NCBI GenBank assembly: GCA_963797475.1
Contig: CAWCPR010000001.1
Location: forward strand, 1,674,001-1,738,000
DNA from: CAWCPR01 sp963797475
Lineage (GTDB): Bacteria; Chloroflexota; Anaerolineae; Anaerolineales; UBA4823
Length of the DNA: 64,000 bases
Direction of reading: 5' to 3'
The stretch's first letter is position 1, and each line of letters starts with the position of its first letter. Position numbers and translations under genes: made by a program. The notes under the pieces are model-generated. The model did not search any database and was not told the origin of the DNA. It saw nothing but the letters and a program-made list of their open reading frames with translations. Positions 52,380 through 61,700 of the stretch are shown here, in pieces.

Positions 52380-53828
52380 CTACCAACCCGGGATTCCAAG
52401 TTGTTGTGCTTGCTTCTTGACATCTTCATCATAGTTCGCCGCTCCAGTAGCAGTATCCATCTGACCTGTTCCAACGGCCACACATATCTGCTCCAGGTTG
52501 GGTCCCTTAATCGGGGAGAGGAACTCCAGTGCAGGGTAGGAATTTCCGGAGTCAATATACCCATTGAGATCTTTGACAAATGGAAGAACATCGTCAGGAA
52601 GCGTTGCTCCTTTGATCAGGTATGGTCCTGATGGAGAAACCGCTGCGGTGAGGGCATCAGTCCCTGCCGTTGAGGCAACAAATGCCAGGAAGTCCATGGC
52701 TGCGGCGAGATGCGAGCCTGTTGTTGTTTGGGGAATATAGAAAGCCAAAGGCATCCAAACCGTGGCACCATGCTTCGAAGCATCTGTGCCGGGCAGTCCA
52801 AAGAACCCGATATCGTTCACTTCGTCGGGCGAGTTGGTTGCTATGGTGGGCATCACTTGCGTCAGCATCGGGTACTGGGCCACATCGCCATCCGCCAACA
52901 TCTTCAACCCCTGCTCAAATTTCGTCGTTGCGAAATCCTTCTGATACCAGCCTTTTTCATATCCTTCCTGCAGATGCTGGAAGCCTGCTAATGCTGCAGG
53001 CGTCGTGGCATATTTTGCCTTGTTAGCTGTATAGTCCGCGGCAAAGTTCGGATCTGCCTGGGCAACGTTGTAGTTGTCCCCTAGCACAAACAGTTGAGCA
53101 GTCCACGTGTCGCCATAAGTCTGGAGTACTGGCGGGATACCGGCAGCCTTGAGTTTTTCATTGTTCGCTTCGAATTCAGCCCAGGTGTTGGGTACGCTGA
53201 TCCCCGCCTTATCGAAGACCTTCTTGTTGTAAAGTACCCCGCCGGAAGCTGCATAACCTACCGGCACGCCAAAGATACCTCCATCTTGTGAAACGGTTGG
53301 CTTAAAAGAATCAACGATGTTATCCATGAATGGCTCTTTCGAGAGATCCACCAGCGTATCTGCTGGGTGCAGAGCCTGCAGCAGCGAACCGGAGTTGTAG
53401 TAGAAGATATCGTTCATTTCGCCCGTCGCGAGGCGAGTCTTGACGAGGTTATCCACCTCGGTGCCACCACCTGCCGCTACTTCGATGTTGAAGGTTACGT
53501 TCGGATGCAGCTTCATATATGTATCGGTGAGCGCCTTGATCAAAACCGCATCATTTTGATTTTGGGCCCCGAGGAGACTCAATGTGACGAGAGCCTCGGT
53601 TGCGGCTGGGGCCTCTGTCGTAGCCGGTGCCTCGGTTGCGGCTGGGGGCTGAGTAGAAGTTGTCGCTTGCGTAGCTGCTGGGGCCTCTGTCATGGCCGGC
53701 GCTTGGGTTGCGGCTAGGGCCTGAGTAAGAGCCGGCGCTTGCGTAGATGCGGGGGCACATGCTGCCAATACAAGGGCGAACAAGCACACGATGCTCAACC
53801 CTTTAAAGAACAAATGGGTCTCTTTCAT
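52380..53828 (-). CDS. Sugar ABC transporter substrate-binding lipoprotein
   Basis: 482 residues. Signal peptide with lipobox LAACAPAS; a repetitive linker of Ala-Thr-Gln-Ala-Pro units (about residues 25-80); then the type 1 binding-protein fold: VTLSLLGAQNQND, KLHPNVTFNIEVAAGGG, and KNPDEVNDIGFFG-like segments, with aromatic residues for sugar stacking. Captures an oligosaccharide for the 51386/50553 permeases. Rhamnoside as ligand is inferred from the GH78 gene. Confidence 0.91.
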   Translation of the reverse strand: MKETHLFFKGLSIVCLFALVLAACAPASTQAPALTQALAATQAPAMTEAPAATQATTSTQPPAATEAPATTEAPAATEALVTLSLLGAQNQNDAVLIKALTDTYMKLHPNVTFNIEVAAGGGTEVDNLVKTRLATGEMNDIFYYNSGSLLQALHPADTLVDLSKEPFMDNIVDSFKPTVSQDGGIFGVPVGYAASGGVLYNKKVFDKAGISVPNTWAEFEANNEKLKAAGIPPVLQTYGDTWTAQLFVLGDNYNVAQADPNFAADYTANKAKYATTPAALAGFQHLQEGYEKGWYQKDFATTKFEQGLKMLADGDVAQYPMLTQVMPTIATNSPDEVNDIGFFGLPGTDASKHGATVWMPLAFYIPQTTTGSHLAAAMDFLAFVASTAGTDALTAAVSPSGPYLIKGATLPDDVLPFVKDLNGYIDSGNSYPALEFLSPIKGPNLEQICVAVGTGQMDTATGAANYDEDVKKQAQQLGIPGW

Positions 53829-54132
53829 AATTCTCCTCCGAGATTAAGGTTGTTTAATTGGAAGTTTGCATTAGAATTAGGAAGCGGTTCATACTATCAA
53901 GACAATAGGCAGTTCTCCTTTCCAAGATAGAGTCTGATCACGTGCGGCCAGCCGGGTCAGCTCAGGTGAGAGGTTCTGTCTGGTCTGAAGCTACTGGCAT
54001 TCAGACCTTCGGGATGGAAGGCTAGTGGTGGGTATGGACCGCTTTTTTCTTTGCAGTCATCCCAGCACAACTTTTATCAATCTTCGTACAATGTCATTAT
54101 CAGCATAAGAAAAGTTTCATATATCACAGCTT
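53829..54132. other. 304-bp intergenic region with plus-strand secondary structure
   Basis: No coding frame. Contains GGTCTGAA / TTCAGACC (53982-53989 / 54000-54007), a second small hairpin CCTTC / GGAAGG just after, and a T-run TTTTTT at 54041. Plus-strand order of structure then T-run would fit a terminated small RNA; the flanking genes are both on the minus strand. It must also hold the promoter of the binding-protein gene. Confidence 0.4.
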
Positions 54133-55164
54133 CTATTGAGATGGCGCGGGGCCGGTTAACTCACGAATGATAAGTCTTGCCAGGCTGTGGACATGTTGAC
54201 GAGGAAGATCCGGGTTTTGGATACGTGCCAATAGAACTTCAAAGGCTTTTTTCCCCAGTTCATAAGCGTCTTTGGTTACAGTTGTCAGCCGGGGAACAAG
54301 ATAATTTGCCATTGGAATGTTATCATAGCCAACCAGGGAGAGATCGTTCGGCACAGCCAGCCCCAAGTCCGCCGCCGCCCGTAGTGCACCCATTGCTAGC
54401 AAGTCATTGATGGCAAGAATAGCGGTTGGTCGAGGAGTGAGTTCGAGAAGTTTTTTGGCAGCCTGATGTCCATCATCAATCGTTGGGCCACATTTCATGA
54501 TTATGTCTTCATCGACAGGTATCCCCATGGACTTAAGACTGGCGCGATAAGGTTGCAGCCGGTCCTCCGCAAGCTCATTTCCACCAACACCATAAATCAG
54601 GCTGACGCGACGATGCCCTAGCGACAACAGATAGGACATTACTTCCTTGGTCGCCCTGCGGTAGTCAGCAGAAACCGAGTCTATACCATAATATTCGCTT
54701 AATTCTACGATTGGGAGTCCACGTTTACGGATGCGAGCTAGCGTGATTTTCGCTTCATTGGACTCAAGGATGAAAGAGCTGACAAGAATCAACCCATCGA
54801 ACCGGCGTCGGGCCAAATCCTTGAAGATTTTCACTGCATATTCATCATTTAGCGTAGTACTGGAAAGAAGGATATGATAACCGGCGTCGCGAGCTGCCTC
54901 CTCAATCCCGGTTGCATATTCACAAAAGTGGGGGTTTCGAAGATCGGGGATGATCAGGGCAATAGTCTTTGTGCTACCTAAGCGCAGAGCCTGAGCTCGC
55001 GCATCCGGCTCATACCCAAGTTTTTCGATTGCATCCAAGACACGCTGCTGGGTTTCATCAGAAATTGGCACTCGCCCCTCCGTATGGCCATTCAGAACAT
55101 ACGAAACGGTCGCATGAGAAACACCTGCGAGTCGGGCCACATCTACTTGGGTGGGTTAATTCAT
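54133..55164 (-). CDS. LacI-family transcription regulator, start disrupted by in-frame stop
   Basis: 335 residues in the open frame from GTG 55140. The HTH (ARLAGVSHATVSYVLNGH) is followed by the hinge and the periplasmic-binding-like domain (TKTIALIIPDLRNPHF, AILAINDLLAMGALRAA, VGYDNIPMANYLVP). Just upstream in frame, ATG AAT TAA CCC ACC CAA precedes GTAGATGTG; if TAA were AAA the protein would begin MNKPTQVDVARLAGV, the normal LacI start. So the true start is probably ATG 55164 with one substitution at 55158 or a read error; otherwise translation begins at GTG 55140 and loses part of helix 1. Likely regulates the rhamnoside operon. Confidence 0.85.
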
Positions 55165-55212
55165 GGATTTGATTGGATAAACCTGGAAACTACCTGAAGT
55201 ATCCTTACACAA

Positions 55213-55242
55213 CCTTAAACGTGTCGCCTTACACGTTTAAGG
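55213..55242. promoter_or_regulatory. Candidate LacI-family operator
   Basis: Perfect 12-bp inverted repeat CCTTAAACGTGT / ACACGTTTAAGG with a 6-base spacer, about 50 bases upstream of the LacI gene ATG. Each arm contains an AACGT/ACGTT core common in LacI-family sites. No second copy was found upstream of the binding-protein gene by eye. Confidence 0.6.
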
Positions 55243-55340
55243 CATTGATAGTTTAGCACAATCACTGATGAAAGTCAATAACTATTCAAACTAATGTAAT
55301 TGTTCAGCGAAAATGTCACCCTACGGACGAGAGAGTGACA

Positions 55341-55743
55341 ATGAGCACGAAAGAGATCAAGCGTATGTATGTGATCCAGCAAGTCGACGAGAAGAAAATG
55401 ACGACCAAGGAAGCTGGGCAACACCTGGGGATCTCGATCCGCCAGGTACGGCGCTTAATGGCGAAGTTGCGGGAGAAAGTGGCTGCGGGCTTAGTACATA
55501 GGAACCGAGGCCGAGCTGCCAATAACCGCATAGATGAAGCGATACAGGTGAAAATCCAAGGGCTGGCGAAAGAGGAGTACCAAGATTATAACGACAGCCA
55601 CTTCACCGAAGAACTGGCAAGCGAGCACGAGTTGAGCGTTTCGCGTTCGAGCGTGCGGCGTATCCGGCGAGCGATGGGGCAAGAAAGTCCACGCAAACAC
55701 CGTACGTCCCGTCACTGCAGCCACCGAGAGCGCAAGCCCAAGG
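55341..55743 (+). pseudogene. Truncated ISNCY-type transposase N-terminus
   Basis: About 134 codons from ATG 55341: STKEIKRMYVIQQVDEKKMT, GQHLGISIRQVRRLMAKL, SVSRSSVRRIRRAMGQESPR, up to RERKPK. Two HTH modules as in ISNCY/IS1202-group transposases; the DDE catalytic domain is missing. The frame runs straight into the right direct repeat at 55744, where the encoded residues become translated M23-gene DNA. A TGTCAC / GTGACA inverted pair flanks the region before its start (55315-55340), perhaps the IS end. Confidence 0.8.
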
Positions 55744-56081
55744 CGCTGGCTGGAGCCAGCAGAAGGCAAAACAGGATCAACCACCGGAAACGGAACAGTG
55801 CGCCTCTCCTTTATAAATCCGACCCCCGTTATTTGAGCCTCCCAGCCCCCATTTTACCCGATTCGCAGCCGGCGGGATGGCACCGAGTTGCTATGAAATT
55901 AAACCGCAATCAAGGCGAGATGCGGAAACTTTGTGCATGAAGGGAGCCAAAAACTGTTGATTATTACTCATGATTGCCAGCGGGCAAGAAGGCGATGAAG
56001 ATCAATTGCATCCTGAGCAGGATTCGATGTATGCTCAATTAGATAAAAGGGCTAATCCCAGACCAGTGAAACCCCAAGATT
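55744..56081 (+). repeat. Right direct repeat of the rhamnoside island
   Basis: Copy of 46809-47145. It carries a non-coding copy of the M23 gene 5' end (TGTTCCGTTTCC on the minus strand, start codon lost) and the region upstream. Adjacent to the truncated transposase. The stretch to 56148 otherwise shows no gene. Confidence 0.85.
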
Positions 56082-56148
56082 ATGATAGAGTTTTTTCTCG
56101 TAAGTCGAATTCCGGGTTAGCTGGCAACGAGATAGGAAATCTTCAACA

Positions 56149-56610
56149 ATGATGAGAAAAAACCTGGCGCTGATCCTGTTATTTGCAATGCTTTTGCCAT
56201 TGGTCGCATGCAGCTAAGAAGGGCAAGAAAGGATGCCAGGGTTGGACATCCCTTTAGAGGATATGAACAACGAGCTGCAGCTTTCCGCGCATCCAGAGCT
56301 CAACTCCTTTGAAATAGGGAAAAATCTACGGTTGGTTTTAGTAAACTATTCGGATACTCCAGTGGTATTGGCGCAAGATTATGGAGTCCATATTTACCGC
56401 TACGTCGACGAAAAGTGGGAATCGATCGAAAATCGGATCGATTATCCGCCGGGTGAAAAAGGAGTGTATCCAAGGGACGACCAACCATTTCGGTAGGTCA
56501 TGCTGATCGTACATCCCTTTATTTTTCCCGACCAACAGGTCACAGTCCGTGTCGTTGTAGTGGGAAATTCCTATACAGATTTGGGTCGATTAAGTTTATC
56601 GCTTTTCTGA
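56149..56610 (+). pseudogene. Small lipoprotein gene with two in-frame stops
   Basis: One frame reads MMRKNLALILLFAMLLPLVA then C-S, a clean lipoprotein signal, then TAA (56215), EGQERMPGLDIPLEDMN to PRDDQPFR, TAG (56494), VMLIVHPFIFPDQQVTVRV to the TGA at 56608. The domain (LRLVLVNYSDTPVVLAQDYG) looks like an Ig-like fold. The stops sit inside otherwise coherent sequence, so the gene is decayed. Family unknown. Confidence 0.7.
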
Positions 56611-56984
56611 CAATCGAAAGAGCGACGAAAAATGATCAGAGAGCAGCATCGGGCCTCGCTCAGTCCTCTGCCCTATCGGCTGTTGAGCCCGGGCGCCCTC
56701 ACTTCCCCCAACCCCTTCTCTCCCATGAAAAATGGGCGAGAAGGGGAGTCGCGTTCGGTAGTCAACGCCCTCTCCCGCTGGCGGGAGAGGGACGAGGTGA
56801 GGGCCTACAGATTCTAATTCATGCTTTCGGGGGATAGACAAACTCCAAATCAATGCTATAATCCGAAAATCTCCTATACCTACCTTTTTCCTCATAATTG
56901 AGCGGGGATCCTAAGAATCGACTCAGCGAACAATCGGCGGCGGACATCCGCCCGGAACTTACCTTCTGTTGTGCTTGGAGCTGC
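56611..56984. repeat. Intergenic region with REP-like GC hairpins
   Basis: No gene in 374 bases. Contains a perfect 11-bp hairpin CCCTCTCCCGC tg GCGGGAGAGGG (56768-56791) and a weaker one with CCCTTCTC / GAGAAGGG before it (about 56713-56743). Such CCCTCTCCC-type palindromes are widespread intergenic elements in many bacteria. They may terminate transcription or be repeat remnants. Confidence 0.55.
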
Positions 56985-58766
56985 ATGAGCTTCAACTTTA
57001 AACACATCCTAAACGGTTCTCTGCTGGCGATCTGGTGCGCGGCCCTGAGCGGGCTGGCCCTGGCGACCGCCCCTGAGACCTTTATCGCGCTGCACCTGGC
57101 GAGCAGCCTGGCCGGGCTGCTCTTCGTGACGGCTTTTCTGGCGCGCCACTGGTGGTCGCGCCGCCAGGCGGTCACCGGGCGGCCGGCGGCGCGCCTGGGC
57201 TACCTGTCGCTGAGCTGCATGTTGGTGTTGTCCGTTTCCGGGCTGCTGATGCTGCGCTGGACGAACTACTCGCCGCTCAGGCTGGTCCACACAGGAACCA
57301 GCCTGGCGCTGGTGCTGGTCCTGACCATTCACCTGGCAGCCCGCCTGGGAAAGGCGCTCGGGTCCAATTTTCGATGGGCGCAGCTCGGTTCCTTGCGGCG
57401 TTGGCTGCTGCTGGGGGGCATCTCAGCCGGCATCCTCATTCCCGCTGTCTGGGTGAGCGCCGGCTCGCGCCGTCCCGTGCAGGCTCAATCCGCGAGCCTG
57501 GCCTTGGCCCACGCCAGCCTGGGAGACAAACACCTGCCCGAGGCCCAGGAATGCGCGGTTTGCCACGCCCAGATCACTCAGCAGTGGCAGGCTTCGGCGC
57601 ACGCCCACGCCGCGGATGACGCCTATTACCAGGCGGTGACCGCCCTCTTCATCGAGGAACGGGGCATCGAAGCCGTCCAATACTGCGCGGTCTGCCACGC
57701 CCCCATCGGCCTGATGCAGGGCGAGCTGACCTCGGAATCAGCGCGCCAGGCGGCCGCCCAAAATAAGGGCCAGGCCAGCGCTTACCAGGCGCGCGCCCTG
57801 GGGATCACGCTGCCGTTGAGCGCGGCCGGCGCCGAGGGGGTCAGTTGCTCCCTGTGCCACCTGGCCAAAGAGGCGGCTGAATCGCCAACCAACGGCTCGA
57901 TTCAACTGCTGTCCGCTCCCCCGGCGCTGCCGAAGAATCCCCTGACGCGCCTGGCCCTGCAGGCCGCCCCAAAAGCGCATAAAAAAACGTATGACCCCCA
58001 GGCTCTCCAGCAGGCGCAGTTATGCGGGGCCTGCCACAACCTGCGCCTGCCGGACGGGTTGCCGCTGGAGCCCACCTACGACGAATGGCTGGACAGCCCG
58101 TACCCGGCCAAAGATGTAACCTGCCAGGATTGCCACTTTCCACAGGGCGGGGGCGCAAGGGTGAACAGCGACCTGCCCCAGCCTGTTTATCTGCACGGCG
58201 GCGAGCCGGGCGCGCCCAGCTCGCTGCCGGGGCTTTCGGACGGGTTGGCGTTATTGCGCAAGGCCGCCAGCCTGGAAGCCGGCCTGTCCTTCGCCCTGGG
58301 GTCCGGGCAGGAGCTGCTCGCCCAGGTCCAGGTGACTAACTCGGGGGCGGGTCACCACCTGCCCAGCGGGGCGAATGACCTGCGCCAGATGTGGCTGGCG
58401 CTCACATTGACCGACGGCTCAGGCCAGGTGGTGTGGCGGTCGGGCGTCTTCGACCCGGCCGGCAACCTGGACCCAACCACGGTCCAGTTTCGCAAGATCC
58501 TGGGCGACGCAAACGGGCAGCCCATCGAGCTGCACCGCATTTGGGTCGCTACCCAGGTCCTGTCGGATACCAGCCTGGCGCCGCTCGAAACCCGTACGGT
58601 CGAATATCGCATCCCCTTGCCGCCTGGAGCGCAGCCCCCGTATCGCCTGGAGGCGCGCCTGTTGTACCGGGATGTCTCGCAAGCGTTTGCAGAATTTGCC
58701 CTGAACCGGCCTGCGCCGGACCTGCCCGCTTTCGAGATGGCTGCATCACAAGCCATCCTTCGTTGA
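56985..58766 (+). CDS. Membrane-anchored pentaheme cytochrome c
   Basis: 593 residues from ATG 56985 with GGAG 5 bases upstream; the frame upstream is ignored. Four or five membrane helices in the first 190 residues (with His at HLASSLAGLLF, VHTGTSLALV and TIHLAARLG, possibly b-type heme ligands) are followed by an exported domain with five CxxCH sites: CAVCH, CAVCH, CSLCH, CGACH, CQDCH. The C-terminal beta domain has GAGHHLPSGANDLRQMW and GVFDPAGNL, like the cytochrome c554/multiheme end. Acts in electron transfer between membrane and outside; acceptor unknown. Ends 32 bases before the YD-repeat gene. Confidence 0.88.
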   Translation: MSFNFKHILNGSLLAIWCAALSGLALATAPETFIALHLASSLAGLLFVTAFLARHWWSRRQAVTGRPAARLGYLSLSCMLVLSVSGLLMLRWTNYSPLRLVHTGTSLALVLVLTIHLAARLGKALGSNFRWAQLGSLRRWLLLGGISAGILIPAVWVSAGSRRPVQAQSASLALAHASLGDKHLPEAQECAVCHAQITQQWQASAHAHAADDAYYQAVTALFIEERGIEAVQYCAVCHAPIGLMQGELTSESARQAAAQNKGQASAYQARALGITLPLSAAGAEGVSCSLCHLAKEAAESPTNGSIQLLSAPPALPKNPLTRLALQAAPKAHKKTYDPQALQQAQLCGACHNLRLPDGLPLEPTYDEWLDSPYPAKDVTCQDCHFPQGGGARVNSDLPQPVYLHGGEPGAPSSLPGLSDGLALLRKAASLEAGLSFALGSGQELLAQVQVTNSGAGHHLPSGANDLRQMWLALTLTDGSGQVVWRSGVFDPAGNLDPTTVQFRKILGDANGQPIELHRIWVATQVLSDTSLAPLETRTVEYRIPLPPGAQPPYRLEARLLYRDVSQAFAEFALNRPAPDLPAFEMAASQAILR

Positions 58767-58798
58767 GTGGATTGAAATCTATTTTGAGGAAGGCTGCC

Positions 58799-61700
58799 AT
58801 GAAAAAAATTCTCTCTAACCGGCGAAATGTATGGGCGCAAGCCACGCGTTTCTTGCAGCGCCTGCTCACCGTTTTGATCCTGTTCGCGTTTGCATTGGAA
58901 AACGTCGCCGACAACCTGCCGAACGCCGTCCAGGCGGCTGCGCCTGCCGGCCCGGACCAGGGGATCGAGCGCCAGGCGAGCCAGGCGGAGTACCTGGCAG
59001 CCAATCCCGGGACTGTGACCGTTTCCGCCTCAGGCATCCAGCCCGGGCTGATGGAGATCACCGCCGGCGACCAGGTGACCTTCACCAACCAGGACACCCG
59101 CACGCGGCGCATCCGCCTGACGGTGAACGCCCTGCTGACCGGCCTCAAGGTGTACCTGCCCATTTTGACCCGGGCGGGGGTCGTCAGCCAGGCTGGTATA
59201 TCCCCAGCCGCTGCAAACGCCAATGAAGAGGTGATCAGCCTGTCCGCGGGGCAAAGCGTCAAGCGTACCTACAGCGCCCCCGGCAGCGTCGACATCGTGG
59301 ACGCCGACAACCCCCAGATCAGCGCCCAGATCCTGGTGACGCCCTCCCCGCTGGCAAAGCAGGGCAGCGTGACCGGGCGTATCCTGGACTGGAAAACCAA
59401 GCAGCCCATCGCCGGGGCGCAGGTCAAGGCGCTGGACACAACCTTCCAGGCCGACCAGCGACTCCCAGGGGGACTACCACCTGAACCTGCCTGCCGGCGA
59501 TTACACCCTGGTGATGTTCGCCAACGGCTATACCTTCGCCAACCGCTCGGCGACCGTACAGTCTTTCACCCAGGCCGCGGTCGGCACGGTGGAGCTGGTG
59601 CCGCTGGATTCCAAGGTGGTCGCCATCGGCGCGGCCGGCGGCACGGCGACTAACTCCGTAAATACCACCAACGTACAATTCGCCGCCGGGGCGGTCTCTT
59701 CCAGCAAGGCGGTGCGCCTGACCGTCCTGCCCGTAGACCCCACCTCGGGGGTGCTGGGGGATAACAGCGCCCTGCCCGGCCCGTTCACCGACGGCAGCGT
59801 GCCGCTCGGGTTCGTGATGTTCGAGCCGGACGGCACGACCTTCAACGCCCCGGCGGTCTGGACGATCGATTACAACGGCGACCTGCCGGTTGGGACGGAC
59901 GTACCTTGCTATTACTGGATCGAGTCCGAGTTCGCGCTGGGCGGACCCGGTACCCGGCAAAGTGGTCGACCTGGGCAACGGCAAAAAAGGCCTGCGCGCC
60001 ACCCTGCCGCACTTCAGCTCTTACGGTTTCGCCCTGCCGCCTCCCCCCGCGCCCGAGCCGGACCCGCCCTCGCCGCCGGACTTCAACGGCCCGGACGACA
60101 ACCCGAACTGCCCGGATAACGACTGCGGCGCGGGCTCGTTGATCAATACCATCTCCGGCGAGCTGAGCCAATCCGTAGGCACCCTCGGTCTGCCCAGCGC
60201 CGGCGGCCTGCCCACCCAGGTCACGGCCCGCTACCACTCCCTGGATCTGAGCAGCACTTCGGTCATCACGGCCGACCTGAAGATCAAGCCGGGCTCGCCG
60301 TTTCCCATTTTTATTGGCTGGGCTTTCGAGATCGCCGGGCGCACCTTCCAGGGCGACTACAGCGACAAGGTCAACATCCGCTGGGACGGCCGCGACGCGG
60401 ATGGCAGGCTGCTGCCGCCCGGCTTTTACCAGGGCAAGCTGACCGCGGTGTACGCTTATCCGACCAGTTGCCCGGTCGCGAACTGCATCGCCCTCCCGAT
60501 CGTTTTCCGTTTCGAGATCCCCTGGCCGGTGAAAATTAACCGCCCGGACATCTCTCCGTTCGGGCTGGGTTGGTTTGGCTCGCACGACACCCTGCTGGTG
60601 GACTCCGGTCCCCTGGCGACCATCTTACAGGCGGATGGGCGCTATGTGGCTTTCACACGGGTAGGGAGCGATTACCAGGCCCAAAATGGCGAGTTCAGCA
60701 GCCTGCTCCACAACGGAGATGGCACCTGGACACGCACATTTCGAGACGGCGCCCGCCAGGAATTCAACGCGGATGGGCGCCTGGCGCGGGTAGAAGACCG
60801 TTACGGGAACTTCCAGGCCATCTTGTACGAGAGCAACGGGAAATTCTTCGCCAACGGCACGTGGGGGCTGACCACGCGCATCCGCCAGGTGACGGACACC
60901 AGCGGCAACACCTTTGACTTTGCTTACGACGGCAACGGCTGGCTGGCGTCTATCACGGATAACAGCGGGCGCGTCTACCCGTTCGCCCACGACGCCGCGG
61001 GACACCTCACTTCGGCCAGCGACCCGCTGGGCCAGGCGGAGTCATTCACCTACGACGGGCGCGGCATGATGACCAGCCACACCGACCGGCGCAACGCGAA
61101 AACGACTTATGTGCTTGACGACCAGGGGCGCCTGGTGAGCCGCACCTGGCCCACGAACACCACGCTGCAAATGAGCTACGCCCGCCGGCAAACCTCCCTG
61201 CTCACCGACCGCGGCACGTCGTTCATCACCAGCCTGGATGCCTATTACGACCCCATCGCTGTTTACAATGGGGTGTACACCAAGACCTCCACCTATAACG
61301 GCGACTTCCTGTCGGAAAGCACCACCTTCCCGCCGGAGACCAACCTGTACGACGCCAATGGGAACCTGGTCGAGCGCCTGGCAGGGACGCAAACCTCCCT
61401 GGAGCGCGGCGGCCCTTACGACCAGGTCAGCCGCCTGGTCTCCAGCTCTGGGCAGGACGCTGCCGCCAGCTACGACTCAGCCGGCAACCTGGTCAGCTTC
61501 AGCGACGCCCTGGGGCAGGAGTATTCGCTGGCTTACGACAGCGCCGGCCAGCCGCTGCAGATCACCGACCCGCTTGGCCATACCATCTCCCTGGCGTACG
61601 ACTCGCGCGGCTTGCTGACCAGTTTTAAAGACGCCCTGAACGACACCTATCAGGTGACTTACGACGCGGCCGGCAATCCCACCCACGTCAGCGACCCTCA

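Noticed and set aside
8584..56500. Stop-codon reassignment (several in-frame TAA/TAG)
   Set aside because: TAA, TAG and TGA all end intact core genes here; in-frame stops occur only in accessory or decayed loci.
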